This document shows, one piece after another, positions 46,439-56,051 of a stretch of 64,000 bases of DNA. The stretch's first letter is position 1. Each line of letters starts with the position of its first letter. Position numbers and translations under genes: made by a program. The notes beneath the pieces were generated by a model that was not told where the DNA came from, ran no database searches, and saw only the letters and a program-made list of their open reading frames with translations. Origin of the DNA: Undibacterium sp. CCC3.4 (lineage in GTDB: Bacteria > Pseudomonadota > Gammaproteobacteria > Burkholderiales > Burkholderiaceae_D); contig NZ_CP133779.1 in NCBI RefSeq assembly GCF_034347425.1, positions 372,001 through 436,000 of the forward strand, given 5' to 3'.

Positions 46439-47189
46439 AATTTCTGGTCTGGTCAGGAATAAAAACGGCGCGTTGCCGAATACGCATTCTACGATACCAA
46501 GAGGCGTGGACGCGCCCACCCATTCGCCCAATTCGTCATTGCCGCGCAGGCGGCAATCCAGTGGCGCGTACGCGCCCTTTATATCTGTGCTGCTCAGGCG
46601 CAGCAGAACGTGTTCATTTCACAGAAAAAAGTGCCCTTGATCGACCCTCTCACCCTGAAGGCACTGACGTGCCACTCGATTCCTGCCTACGCAGGAATGA
46701 TGAGGCGAGAGCACGGGGGAATGACATGTCTGCCAGTTAGATTAAGGATGCCGACTGAAAACCCTTTTGCGACAGCCTCTGAAGGCCGAGGTTTCATGCG
46801 CAAAATCTGATGAAGCAAAATATGCGCTCAGGCCGGCAGGCGTCGCCGCAGCGTAGCATTTTGACACATAATTCCAGTCAAGCTCAACATCTGAAATAAC
46901 TCTATAGATCACGAAAACGCGCACGTTTATTGATTTGGCGCAAACTTGAATCGATCAGTAAGCCTACACTGAGACATTCCTGCACACACAGGCGAGGATT
47001 CGAATACCGGATCATCCTGCCGACTGCACTTAGCCCCCCGACAAGTATTTTTTCTTTCCAGCTGACTTCAAGCTGACTTCAAGCTAACGCGTCTCATTAA
47101 AGCCACGGCGCAACTTTCCGGCATCGACAAATTTTTATGAAAAAATTTGTCGCTTTTACGCAAAAACTAAAGCCTGATACTGATCCTGA
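46439..47189. other. Long intergenic region upstream of the XRE gene
   Basis: About 750 bases with no convincing gene. It contains a perfect hairpin ATTCCTGC-CTAC-GCAGGAAT at 46679-46698, the repeat noted at 46764-46796, and an AT-rich tail from 46850. The four-copy operator array begins at its end. Confidence 0.5.
46764..46796 (+). repeat. Solo copy of the MITE end repeat
   Basis: CTTTTGCGACAGCCTCT followed by GAAGGCCGAGGTTTCA (46764-46796) matches the right end of the element at 28857-29107 plus 16 bases outside it, with one mismatch. Only one end is present, so it is a solo or decayed copy. A GGGGAATGAC block lies about 45 bases before it, as in the full element. Confidence 0.65.
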
Positions 47190-47290
47190 TGTGACGATCG
47201 ATCTTCATTTAAAATCATTTAATGTGACGATAAAACATCATAAGATCATTTATGTTACGATTAATCTTCATCAAAAACCTTTGTGACGAT
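47190..47290 (+). promoter_or_regulatory. Four spaced TGTGACGAT repeats upstream of the XRE gene
   Basis: TGTGACGAT begins at 47190, 47223 and 47282 exactly, and as TGTTACGAT at 47253. Spacings are 33, 30 and 29 bases, close to three helix turns, so all sites lie on one face of the DNA. The array ends 42 bases before the GTG start of the XRE gene, so it is a likely autoregulatory operator. Confidence 0.65.
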
Positions 47291-47332
47291 TAGTACCTGT
47301 ACGCTAAGGCCACAAAATGAGTTAATGAATGT

Positions 47333-47548
47333 GTGAAAAAAATACCTTTATCCATCACGTTCGGAATCCGTATCAGGGCTTTAAGAAAAGCAGCTGGACT
47401 GTCACAAGAAACCTTTGCCGACAGTTGTGGATTCGACAGAACCTATATCAGCGGGATTGAGCGCGGCAAGCGTAATCCTTCGTTATCGGCCATAGAAATT
47501 CTGGCTGAGGCACTCAATGTCACGGTCGTCAAACTCTTCGATGAGTAG
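47333..47548 (+). CDS. Small XRE-family helix-turn-helix regulator
   Basis: A 71-residue protein that is all DNA-binding domain: IRALRKAAGLSQETFADSCGFDRTYISGIERGKRNPSLSAIEILAEAL. It resembles controller proteins of restriction-modification systems in size and look, but no restriction or methylase gene is nearby. Start GTG 47333. A four-copy direct repeat array lies just upstream. It probably acts as a dimer on its own promoter. Other targets cannot be told. Confidence 0.85.
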   Translation: MKKIPLSITFGIRIRALRKAAGLSQETFADSCGFDRTYISGIERGKRNPSLSAIEILAEALNVTVVKLFDE

Positions 47549-47549
47549 A

Positions 47550-47586
47550 CCGAGGGGCTAAACTAGCGCGGCCGCTTCCCCCTCGG
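47550..47586. terminator. Candidate bidirectional terminator between convergent genes
   Basis: CCGAGGGG (47550-47557) and CCCCTCGG (47579-47586) pair across a 21-base loop, between the XRE stop and the MFS stop. The loop itself contains GCGGCCGC. A short CATTTTC follows. Confidence 0.4.
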
Positions 47587-47594
47587 CATTTTCG

Positions 47595-48791
47595 TCACAC
47601 TGACCCAAGCTGCTGCGTGCGCCGCTCATGCAGCTCCACATATTTGAGCAAAACCAAGAGCATCGCCCCAAGTAGCATCACGGCTGCGGCCAAATACAAG
47701 CCGACGTTGTAGTTGCCCAATTCGGCCGCCAAGGCACCGGTCATTGCCGGGCCGATGATTTGCGCGCTGCCGTAAGATAAAGTCATTTTTCCCATCATCT
47801 TGGCAGGCCGAGTAGGATAATAACGGCCGGCCATGGTCAACACCAAGCTGACCATGCCAATGAAGGTGCCACCGAATAACAAGGCACCGATCAGCGCGGC
47901 GAGCAAGCCGCCAACCATGACCGGCAGCAAGATTCCCAACACTTGCAGCAGCGCGGCCAAAATCAATGCATTGAGTTCGCCGGTACGTCGCGCGATGAAA
48001 TCCCAATTGATGCAAGCCGGTGCTGCACCAAGGCCAATGGCCAGAAATACCCAATTACCCTGCCCGGCTAAACCTGGCAAGTGGTTGACGATGGTGACGA
48101 TGAAGGTAGCGCTGACCACGTAGCCAATGCCGGCGCAAAAATACGCGGCCATGAAAATGCGCAGGTACCAAGGTCCCGGTACTTGATCGAGCATTTTTTC
48201 GCCGCTGGTGGTGGTGTCACTGCGATCCGGCGGTGGCAACCAGCGCCACGCCGGTATCAGTAACAGGCAGCCGAGCGCGCTGAAGGCAAACCATTGTTCG
48301 CGCCAATCAAACCACGGGCTCATCAGCGCCACGACCGCGGCACTCAAAGCAATGCCGATGCCGATGCCGGCGAAATGAATGCCGAGTTCACTGCGATGAT
48401 TATGCCGTATCAACCAATTGAGAATCAGGCCGGTGCCGAACAGCATGCCAGCGGCACTGCTGAGGCCAGCCAAGTAACGCGATACACCCCACACCAGCAG
48501 ATTCGTGCTCACGCCCATCATCACCGTACTCAGCACCGCCAGCACCAAACCAATGCGGTACAAGCGGTCTTTGAGCACCAAGTCGCTGACGAACATCGCC
48601 AGCACTGCGCCACTCAGGTAGCCGGCATAATTATAGGCAGCCAGCCAACCGGCAGCAGCCACGCCGAGTCCGGCCTGCTGTTGCATCAGTGGCAGCAGCG
48701 GCGTGTACGAGAAGCGCGCGACCCCGAGCACCAGTACCAGACTGAAAATACCGGCACAAAGAACCTTGAAACGTTGTTGCGCCGGATGCAT
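47595..48791 (-). CDS. YbfB/YjiJ-family MFS transporter
   Basis: A 398-residue inner-membrane protein with twelve hydrophobic segments. The N-terminus MHPAQQRFKVLCAGIFSLVLVLGVARFSYTPLLPLMQQQAGL is the family hallmark. An AAAGGAG site lies 7 bases before ATG 48791, which decides the start over the longer frame. Substrate is unknown. It is on the same strand and 25 bases downstream of the diguanylate cyclase stop, so the two may share a transcript. Confidence 0.87.
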   Translation of the reverse strand: MHPAQQRFKVLCAGIFSLVLVLGVARFSYTPLLPLMQQQAGLGVAAAGWLAAYNYAGYLSGAVLAMFVSDLVLKDRLYRIGLVLAVLSTVMMGVSTNLLVWGVSRYLAGLSSAAGMLFGTGLILNWLIRHNHRSELGIHFAGIGIGIALSAAVVALMSPWFDWREQWFAFSALGCLLLIPAWRWLPPPDRSDTTTSGEKMLDQVPGPWYLRIFMAAYFCAGIGYVVSATFIVTIVNHLPGLAGQGNWVFLAIGLGAAPACINWDFIARRTGELNALILAALLQVLGILLPVMVGGLLAALIGALLFGGTFIGMVSLVLTMAGRYYPTRPAKMMGKMTLSYGSAQIIGPAMTGALAAELGNYNVGLYLAAAVMLLGAMLLVLLKYVELHERRTQQLGSV

Positions 48792-48816
48792 GGGCGCTCC
48801 TTTCGGGGTAGACGGT

Positions 48817-50445
48817 TTAGCTGGCCGCCGGCGTACTTTCGCCAGTAGCAAATTCATAGCAGTTGCGACCACGGCGTTTCGCGGCGTACATGGCGGCATC
48901 GGCTTGCATCATTAAAGCATCGATTTCATTCGCTTGCTCGGGAAACATGGCAATGCCTATGCTGGCACCGACCACCACGAACACTTGATCAAGCACGAAA
49001 GGGCGCGACAATTCGGCAATCAGTTTTTCGGCGATCAAGACGGCCTTGGCGCGTTCATCACAATCACTCATGAGCAAGACGAACTCATCACCACCAATCC
49101 GGCCAATCTGGTCGGCTTCGCGCACCAGATGCTTGAGACGTTGCGCAACTTGGATGAGAAAATTGTCGCCAAGCGCATGGCCATACTGGTCATTGACCGC
49201 TTTGAAGCCATCAAGATCGACATACAACAGGGCCAGTTGGCGGTTTTGTCGAAGCGCCAAGGCTATGCTCTGGCGCAACCCATGCATGAAAGCACGCCGA
49301 TTCGGCAAACCGGTCAGGCTGTCATGATGGGCGAGGTAATGCATCTGCTCTTCAGTTTTGAGTAATTTTGCTGCCAGCAAATTGAAACTCGTTACCATTT
49401 CACCTACTTCGTCGTGCCGCCTGACCGGCAAACTCGACAGCGCTCTGCTGCCATCGGCCATGGCGCGCATCTGCCGCGCCGCCGCGCGTAGCGGCGCGAA
49501 GGAATAGCCGAGTACCAGAATGAGCGCGATGATGAGAAAAACCGCCGAGACGATGCTGTTGCGTGCGAATACATGCCAAACTCGATCAGAGGCGCTGAGC
49601 ACTTCGGCGCTCGGCATCTGCGCCACCACCACCCAGCCGGCACTTGGCACAGACACGACGTTTGCCAGCGTTTCTACTCCGTAGGCATTAATGGTCACAC
49701 CTGCCCCGCGCCAGCCTTGCATTACCTTATCGTGCAACAGATTGCGTCCGTGTAGGGGCAAGGGCTGCAGCCGCAATGCCGGATCACTGGCGGTGACAAA
49801 GACTTGATCGCGCGGCGAAATCAGTAAGAAACTACCGGTCTTGCCGATGCCACGCTTGCCGATCAGATCAAGAAAGCCGGGACTATCGATTTCGCTTGCC
49901 CCCATCAGCACAGCAATGATATCGCCGCTGCGATTACGCAAGGGCGTACTGAAATTGACCACAGCGCGGTGGACGGTACGGCTGATAGCTGGTTTGCCGA
50001 TATAAAAAAGGCTACCCGCACGCGCCGCGATAAACCAATCACGCTGACGAAAATCGAGCTCGCGACGTCCGCGAATTTGTGGATAGTCGGATAGCGCACC
50101 GACTCCACTCAAGGGCAAAATGACCAAGCCGAGTGAAAACAGGGGTGAAATATCGTGACGCACGGCCAGCCACTGTTCCAATTGCTGCGGATGTTGCAGC
50201 AAGGCTGATGGAAAATCAGTCGCCAGCTTGAGCAGCAATTGCCTGCGCACATCGATATTGCCGTTTATATCGTCAGCAACATAGCTGGCCAGCGATAATT
50301 GCTGACCAGAAACCACGTCGACCGTACCATCTCTCAGAACTTTAGCGGCCATTTGATAGCGCATGACACTACCAACGACAATGAACAAGATGCCCATCGC
50401 AATGAGCCGAAAAGTAATGCCGCGGGTAAGGTGCAGCAGGCGCAT
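48817..50445 (-). CDS. Membrane diguanylate cyclase with extracytoplasmic sensor, HAMP and GGDEF
   Basis: A 542-residue protein: an N-terminal TM, a periplasmic Cache-like domain (about 40-300) with RDWFIAARAGSLFYIGKPAISRTV, a second TM near 310, HAMP, and a C-terminal GGDEF domain. The active site is GGDEF at 451-455. An inhibitory-site RxxD (Arg442-Asp445) lies five residues before it, so product feedback by cyclic di-GMP is likely. No EAL domain is present. The ligand is unknown. Confidence 0.92.
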   Translation of the reverse strand: MRLLHLTRGITFRLIAMGILFIVVGSVMRYQMAAKVLRDGTVDVVSGQQLSLASYVADDINGNIDVRRQLLLKLATDFPSALLQHPQQLEQWLAVRHDISPLFSLGLVILPLSGVGALSDYPQIRGRRELDFRQRDWFIAARAGSLFYIGKPAISRTVHRAVVNFSTPLRNRSGDIIAVLMGASEIDSPGFLDLIGKRGIGKTGSFLLISPRDQVFVTASDPALRLQPLPLHGRNLLHDKVMQGWRGAGVTINAYGVETLANVVSVPSAGWVVVAQMPSAEVLSASDRVWHVFARNSIVSAVFLIIALILVLGYSFAPLRAAARQMRAMADGSRALSSLPVRRHDEVGEMVTSFNLLAAKLLKTEEQMHYLAHHDSLTGLPNRRAFMHGLRQSIALALRQNRQLALLYVDLDGFKAVNDQYGHALGDNFLIQVAQRLKHLVREADQIGRIGGDEFVLLMSDCDERAKAVLIAEKLIAELSRPFVLDQVFVVVGASIGIAMFPEQANEIDALMMQADAAMYAAKRRGRNCYEFATGESTPAAS

Positions 50446-50605
50446 GGGTCGCTTACATCATCAGTGGTCAGAGGTGGAGGCAGAACTGAAAAATTGTTGC
50501 CGAGAAATAAATTAATTATACTAGCCTGAATTTAACAGAGAATCATCGGCAACAGGAGATTTTGCAAAGAAATAGCTGCAGAACAAGGAACTGCAGCTGT
50601 GTCTT

Positions 50606-51844
50606 TTAAGCACCGATAGGAAACGATGCCGCGTAGGCAGCCGGGTTACTGCCATCCCACACAAGCCCATCAATCAAACGACTGCTGCGCATACTGCTGG
50701 CCGGGAGTGCAACCTTGGCCAGACTGGCTGCCTCGCGGTAGAGATCGATGCGATTGACTGTGCTGGCGACATCCAGATAAGCCGGATCGGTCTTGAGCAA
50801 ACCCCAGCGCTTATGCTGGGTCAGGAACCACATGCCATCCGATAGATAAGGAAAATTGACGGCACCATCGTTGAAAAACTTCATCTCGTTGCGCGCATGG
50901 TGAGCGCTATCCGCAGCGCTGGAATTCGGCCCAAGCAGCGCGGCATCGATGACATCGACCGAGGTGTTGAGATAGTCGCTGCCAGCCAAGATCTTGGCCA
51001 TACGACTGCGATTGGCCGGCGCGGCATCGAGCCAGCGGCTGGCGTCCAGAATCGCGGCGCTCAAGGCGCGCGCCGTATGCGGGCAACGGTCGGCAAACTC
51101 TGCGCTGGCACCGAGTACTTTTTCCGGATGATCGGGCCAAATTTGCGCGCTGGTGGCGGCGGTCACACCGATGCCATCGGCGACGGCACGCTGATTCCAG
51201 GGCGCGCCGGCACAGTAGCCATCGATCTGGCCCAGTCGTAAATTGGCCACCATTTGTGGCGGAGGTACGGTAATCACCTTGGCATCGGTCTGTGGGTTGA
51301 CGCCATGGGCGGCCATCCAGTAATGTAGCCACATGGCATGGGTACCACCGGGGAAAGTCTGGGCGAACGTGTAGAGCCGCGGCTCCTGCGCCATGCACTT
51401 GGCCAGCCCAGCACCATCTCTGGCACCTTTGGCGGCCAAGCTACTCGATACCGTGATGGCTTGACCATTGTGGTTGAGCGTCATCAGCACGGCCATATCT
51501 TTCTGCTGGCCACTGATACCCATGTGTACGCCATACAGCAAACCGTATAAAACCTGCGCGGCGTCGAGTTCACCATTGCACAGTTTGTCGCGCACCGCGG
51601 CCCACGACGCTTCGCGGCTGACGACGATCTCAATACCGTATTTTTTATCAAAGCCTAACAAAGAGGCCATCACTACAGAGGCACAATCGGTCAACGGCAT
51701 GAAGCCGACCCGCACCGTGCGTTGTTCCGGGCGATCCGATCCGGCGACCCAGATACCGGCCCGTGTCGCTGCCTCAGCGGCAGCGCTGACGCCGGTCAAC
51801 TCGACCACACTATCTTCTGCCGGCGTTTGCGCGGAATTCATCAT
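50606..51844 (-). CDS. nasS: Nitrate/nitrite-binding regulatory protein NasS-like
   Basis: A 412-residue protein of the NrtA/CmpA binding fold (VRVGFMPLTDCASVVMASLLGFDKKYGIEIVVSREASWAAVRDKLCNGELDAAQVLYGLLYG), but without a signal peptide, so it stays in the cytoplasm. That is the mark of NasS, which binds nitrate and controls the antiterminator NasT. It lies 95 bases downstream of an ANTAR protein gene on the same strand, as in nasT-nasS loci. No nitrate reductase genes are in the window. NrtA-type import is the alternative, but there is no permease here. Confidence 0.87.
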   Translation of the reverse strand: MMNSAQTPAEDSVVELTGVSAAAEAATRAGIWVAGSDRPEQRTVRVGFMPLTDCASVVMASLLGFDKKYGIEIVVSREASWAAVRDKLCNGELDAAQVLYGLLYGVHMGISGQQKDMAVLMTLNHNGQAITVSSSLAAKGARDGAGLAKCMAQEPRLYTFAQTFPGGTHAMWLHYWMAAHGVNPQTDAKVITVPPPQMVANLRLGQIDGYCAGAPWNQRAVADGIGVTAATSAQIWPDHPEKVLGASAEFADRCPHTARALSAAILDASRWLDAAPANRSRMAKILAGSDYLNTSVDVIDAALLGPNSSAADSAHHARNEMKFFNDGAVNFPYLSDGMWFLTQHKRWGLLKTDPAYLDVASTVNRIDLYREAASLAKVALPASSMRSSRLIDGLVWDGSNPAAYAASFPIGA

Positions 51845-51939
51845 GTTACTGCTCCAACAAAAAAGTACTGAAAATGCAAGGACTCAGAATAATTCGCACC
51901 ACTTTAGTGCTGCGCACCAACTCAGTGCAATCAATCCAC

Positions 51940-52608
51940 TCAGCCGAGTAAGTCAGACACATCGAGAATGCGCTGGGCTAATTCGGCCAGTTTCATATTT
52001 TTTTCCATCGCTTGGCGGCGCAAGCGCTCAAATGCCTGCTGCTCACTGAGACCGTGGCGTTGCATCAAATAGCCTTTGGCACGTTCGATGGTTTTACGTT
52101 CGGCCAATTTGGTTTTGGTATCGGATAATTCATTGCGCAGTTTTTGGTCGGCCACAAAACGTGCCATCGCCACCTCCAGCACCGGCTTCACGCGCGCGCT
52201 TTGTAAGCCGGCCACCACATAGGCCGATACCCCGGCCGCCATCGCCGCTGCCAGCTCGGAGGCTTCACCGGCTTCGGTGAATAACACCAGCGGTCGCGGC
52301 GCATCGCGCGTGGCCAATACCAAGTCTTCCAGCACATCGCGGGCATCCGATTGGGCATCGATGATGATCATGTCGGGCTGCAGCATGGCAATGCGATCGA
52401 TCAAATGCATATCGCCGGGAATCGCCGCAAGAATATCGTAACCGGCTTCCAGTAAGCCGCTGCGCAAGGCCTCTGCGCGTGCACGTTGTGCCTCGACGGC
52501 GGCACCATCAAGCGGGCGACCATCCGACTGCGCCAGCTCGAGCGTAGTGACGACGACAATTTTCAAGCTCTGCCTGGGTGAGTCGGAATCAGAGGTGGGC
52601 GATTTCAT
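51940..52608 (-). CDS. nasT: ANTAR-domain antiterminator NasT-like
   Basis: A 222-residue protein with a receiver-like N-terminal domain (LKIVVVTTLELAQSDG...IIIDAQSDARDVLEDLVLATRDAPRPLVLFTEAG) and a C-terminal ANTAR RNA-binding domain (AERKTIERAKGYLMQRHGLSEQQAFERLRRQAM). The start is ATG 52608. The longer frame is not supported. NasT binds leader RNA of nitrate-assimilation operons and prevents termination, and NasS holds it back when nitrate is absent. Its RNA targets are outside the window. Confidence 0.87.
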   Translation of the reverse strand: MKSPTSDSDSPRQSLKIVVVTTLELAQSDGRPLDGAAVEAQRARAEALRSGLLEAGYDILAAIPGDMHLIDRIAMLQPDMIIIDAQSDARDVLEDLVLATRDAPRPLVLFTEAGEASELAAAMAAGVSAYVVAGLQSARVKPVLEVAMARFVADQKLRNELSDTKTKLAERKTIERAKGYLMQRHGLSEQQAFERLRRQAMEKNMKLAELAQRILDVSDLLG

Positions 52609-52756
52609 GATGGACTCAATGCCGAAAAAAATAAAGGAAATGCAAACTTGCAGTTTTGTAAATTTATCAATGCAAGAATCGATCCAACTTACGCTACGCG
52701 TAACAGTGCGACAATTTACCGTATCATGAGGCGCATCTACAGACCCTCGTCTTTCT

Positions 52757-53554
52757 ATGCCAAACCACAGCAGCACACTGCCTCAGCACCGTATCGGTGC
52801 GGCCATTCTTGTCACTGGCCTGATTCTGTTCTTGGATGGCAGCGTACTGCTGGCAAACGGCACCCGCCACCTCGGCGTTTGGCTGCCGTTCTGGGGTGGA
52901 CTGGCGCTCTGCCTGGGATACTGGCAACGGCAGCGTTTAGCGACATGGCGCGCCGCGCGGCGCTGGCATCGTCGCTTGTGGAACTGGGGGGCAGCCGGCC
53001 TCATCGCTTGGCTCATCAGTGTCTTGTTATTTTTTATATTCATACAGGGCGCGCATGATCGCACTGAGCACAGCGCGCCGCGCGCCTTGATTGTACTCGG
53101 CAGCGGCAGCCCAGAATGCCGCCCATCGGCAACGCTGGCGGCACGTCTGGAATTAGCGCGCCAGCAGGCTATACGCTGGCCACAGGCATGGATCATAGTC
53201 AGTGGCGGCCGCGACGATGGTTTGGCCTGCAGTGAGGCCGAAGTGATGGCCGACAGCTTGCGCGCCGCCGGCGTGGCGACTGCGCGGATTATCCTTGAAA
53301 CCGCGAGCCGCAACACCGCCGAAAACCTCGCTTACAGCAGCCGTTTGCTAGGCGCACGCGGCATCGTCGCGAGCGACACAATCATGTTGGTCAGCAGTGA
53401 TTTTCATTTGCCGCGCGCCTACTGGATTGCCCAGCAAGCGGGCTGGCACAGCGTCGCAACAGCCGGCGCGCCAACGCCACCAAGCGTGCGCCTCAACGCT
53501 TGGCTGCGCGAATACTTCTCTTTCGTCAAAGCCTGTTATTACCACGGCAAATAA
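52757..53554 (+). CDS. YdcF/ElyC-family (DUF218) membrane protein
   Basis: A 265-residue protein with two or three N-terminal TM segments (ILVTGLILFLDGSVLLANG, LPFWGGLALCLGYW, LIAWLISVLLFFIFI) and a C-terminal DUF218 domain. That domain has IVLGSGS, WIIVSGGRDDG, ETASRNTAENLAYS and LVSSDFHLPRA. This family is linked to envelope carbohydrate or vancomycin phenotypes. The exact reaction is unknown. It is divergent from nasT. Confidence 0.85.
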   Translation: MPNHSSTLPQHRIGAAILVTGLILFLDGSVLLANGTRHLGVWLPFWGGLALCLGYWQRQRLATWRAARRWHRRLWNWGAAGLIAWLISVLLFFIFIQGAHDRTEHSAPRALIVLGSGSPECRPSATLAARLELARQQAIRWPQAWIIVSGGRDDGLACSEAEVMADSLRAAGVATARIILETASRNTAENLAYSSRLLGARGIVASDTIMLVSSDFHLPRAYWIAQQAGWHSVATAGAPTPPSVRLNAWLREYFSFVKACYYHGK

Positions 53555-53574
53555 GCCGACTGAGCGGCATGGTT

Positions 53575-55548
53575 TTATGCGGCCGGTCGGCTCTTGTGAA
53601 ACACCACGGGCGCATACGGCACCGATGAAGGCGGCGCAGCCTGCAGGATGTGCGGCTTCATGGCACCGATGATATGCATTTCGCAGGGCTTGCAATCGAA
53701 TTTCAAGGTATAGCTTTCCTCACCAGTGACTAAAGTCATCGGTTCAGCCTTGACCTGCCCCTGCACCCCGGTCACACCCTTGGCTTGCTTAGGGCACAGA
53801 TTGAAAGAAAAACGCAGACAATGCTTGGTGATCATCAGCGACACTTCACCGGCCTCTTCATGCGCCTCATACGCAGCGGCGATCAATTGCACGCCATGTT
53901 TTTCATAAAAACTGCGCGCTTTGCTGTTATACACATTGGCCAGATAACTCAAGGTGGTTTCCGGATAAGCGGCCAGTGGCTGCTGCGCCGGCGTGCGCGG
54001 CGGCCGTTGCCAAGCCGCTGCGCGGGCAGCTTCATGTGCCGCCACGGCATCGCGACGTAAGGCATTAATCGCTGCGGCCGGCACAAACCATGGCTGACGC
54101 AATGACAGGTTGACTTGCACTGCTTCAAACATGGTATTGCCTAGCTTAGCCAAGCTATCACGCAAAGCGGCTTCGGCTTTATCGGCTTGCTGCGCCGGTA
54201 GCAAAGTGAGCAGGCTGTGAACTTGTGAAGTGACGCCGTCTTCATCATGCATCGTCAATTGTAAGCCGCTGCCATCGGTATCGCTGAGGGTAAGCCAAAC
54301 TGGCACCCGTCGTTCCGCCGATTTTTTCGTCAAGCCCTGTTCCCAGCGTTGATCGCGATTGCGATTGATCGACAAGCCGACTTGCAAACCGCTCAGGTCG
54401 GCGATTTTTTCATCCGGCGAAATCCGCCAGGTAGTGCCGTTTTCGTTGCTCGACATGCGTTCGACGGTATTGGCATGGATCCCCATGACCTCGCGTTTTT
54501 TCATGTAATTAAGCCCATCGCCATTGGCCATGGCTTCATTGGCTTCAATTTCAAACCAATTTGTGGCGATGCGCGTGACATAGCCAAGATGCAGACCGAC
54601 ATATTTCGGCGAATCAAAAGCGCCGATATCTTCCAGCCGGCCATTGGCAAAATAATCGGTATGTCCACGATGGAAATTCTTATCGACATCGGGCGTGAAT
54701 GCGATGCGACTGACACCGCTGGAAGCACGCGAAAACTCGGGGCGACGGGTGAGAATTTCATCGAGCAAAAGGCGGTAATGCGCCGTGATGTTTTTGACAT
54801 AGCCCATGTCTTTGTAGCGTCCCTCGATTTTCAAGGACTGCACACCGGCATCGAGCAAGGCTTCCAGATTGCGGCTCTGATCATTATCTTTCATCGACAG
54901 CAAATGCTTTTCATACGCCACCACTCTACCGGCACCATCACTGAGGGTATAGGGCAAGCGGCATGCTTGCGAACAATCTCCGCGATTGGCGCTGCGGCCA
55001 TTATCGGCATGCGAGATATAGCACTGACCGGAAAACGCCACACACAAGGCACCGTGAACGAAATACTCGAGCGGCGTGGCGACGGCGGCATGGATGGCGG
55101 CAATCTGTTCTATCGTCAGTTCACGCGCCAACACCAACTGAGAGAAACCGACGGCACCGAGAAATTGCGCCTTATCCACACCGCGGATGTCGCACTGGGT
55201 GCTGGCATGTAATTGGATGGGGGGAATATCGAGTTCGAGTATGCCCATATCTTGCACAATTAAGGCATCGACTCCGGCATCGTAAAGCTGATGTATTTGG
55301 CGGCGCGCCGGTTCCAATTCCGACTCATGCAAAATGGTATTCATGGTCACAAAGATACGTGCATGATACCGATGCGCGAACTCGACCAAGCCGGCGATAT
55401 CGCCGAGCTCGTTGCTGGCATTATGCCGCGCACCGAATGATGGCCCGCCGATATACACGGCGTCGGCCCCGTGTAGTATCGCTTCGCGCCCGATTTCGGC
55501 ATTCTTGGCGGGGGATAAGAGTTCAGTTTGATTGACGAGCAAGCCCAT
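53575..55548 (-). CDS. rlhA: U32-family 23S rRNA 5-hydroxycytidine synthase RlhA
   Basis: A 657-residue U32 protein close to E. coli YdcP/RlhA (653 residues). It opens ELLSPAKNAEIGREAILHGADAVYIGGPSFGARHNASN, and has the family cysteines in CYISHADNGRSANRGDCSQACRLPYTL. The C-terminal part has VNLSLRQPWFVPAAAINALRR and HCLRFSFNLCPKQAKG, with a further cysteine pair in KFDCKPCEMHIIG. The enzyme hydroxylates a cytidine of 23S rRNA. The start ATG 55548 gives the family N-terminus. It looks intact and stands alone. Confidence 0.9.
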   Translation of the reverse strand: MGLLVNQTELLSPAKNAEIGREAILHGADAVYIGGPSFGARHNASNELGDIAGLVEFAHRYHARIFVTMNTILHESELEPARRQIHQLYDAGVDALIVQDMGILELDIPPIQLHASTQCDIRGVDKAQFLGAVGFSQLVLARELTIEQIAAIHAAVATPLEYFVHGALCVAFSGQCYISHADNGRSANRGDCSQACRLPYTLSDGAGRVVAYEKHLLSMKDNDQSRNLEALLDAGVQSLKIEGRYKDMGYVKNITAHYRLLLDEILTRRPEFSRASSGVSRIAFTPDVDKNFHRGHTDYFANGRLEDIGAFDSPKYVGLHLGYVTRIATNWFEIEANEAMANGDGLNYMKKREVMGIHANTVERMSSNENGTTWRISPDEKIADLSGLQVGLSINRNRDQRWEQGLTKKSAERRVPVWLTLSDTDGSGLQLTMHDEDGVTSQVHSLLTLLPAQQADKAEAALRDSLAKLGNTMFEAVQVNLSLRQPWFVPAAAINALRRDAVAAHEAARAAAWQRPPRTPAQQPLAAYPETTLSYLANVYNSKARSFYEKHGVQLIAAAYEAHEEAGEVSLMITKHCLRFSFNLCPKQAKGVTGVQGQVKAEPMTLVTGEESYTLKFDCKPCEMHIIGAMKPHILQAAPPSSVPYAPVVFHKSRPAA

Positions 55549-55779
55549 GGCGACTACCGGTGACGAAGTGAGGCGAAATTATAACGAAATCAAAGGCTTA
55601 TGTCCTGATTGTGCGCCGATTTCTCAGGTTAATGTCGTTCCGGCAACGACATCAGCGTGTTTCCAGCCTTCTCTGCCAGCGATTACGCCCATCGCCTGAG
55701 TCTATCAACACAATTGAGCTTGATGAGTAAAATTTTTCTGCTAGACTAGTCAGGTAACTGGTTATTTGAGAAAGCGCAG

Positions 55780-56043
55780 ATGAAAATGATGAATACATGG
55801 CCGGTACAAGATGCAAAAGCGCGTTTCAGCGAGCTGCTCGATGTTTGCATTAAAGATGGACCACAAATGGTTTCTCGCCGCGGCATAGAGGCCGCCGTGC
55901 TGGTGCCGCTGGCGGAATGGCAGCGTCTGCATCAGGCCGCGCGCCCATCGCTGAAAACACTACTACTGTCGGATATCGATCGTAGCGACTTGCTCATACC
56001 AGAGCGTGGTGCCGCGCGCCGTCGCGCCGCCGTTTTACCCTGA
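55780..56043 (+). CDS. Phd/YefM-type antitoxin
   Basis: An 87-residue antitoxin: WPVQDAKARFSELLDVCIKDGPQMVSRRGIEAAVLVPLAEWQRL is the Phd DNA-binding domain. The C-terminal tail is basic and likely wraps the toxin. It is 8 bases upstream of a PIN-domain toxin gene. Start ATG 55780 is taken for the GAGAAAG site. In-frame ATGs also lie at 55786 and 55789. Probably autorepresses with its toxin. Confidence 0.88.
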   Translation: MKMMNTWPVQDAKARFSELLDVCIKDGPQMVSRRGIEAAVLVPLAEWQRLHQAARPSLKTLLLSDIDRSDLLIPERGAARRRAAVLP

Positions 56044-56051
56044 GATCAGCC

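Noticed and set aside
54349..55212. 287-codon plus-strand frame inside rlhA
   Set aside because: Antisense shadow of rlhA, no ribosome site and no family look.
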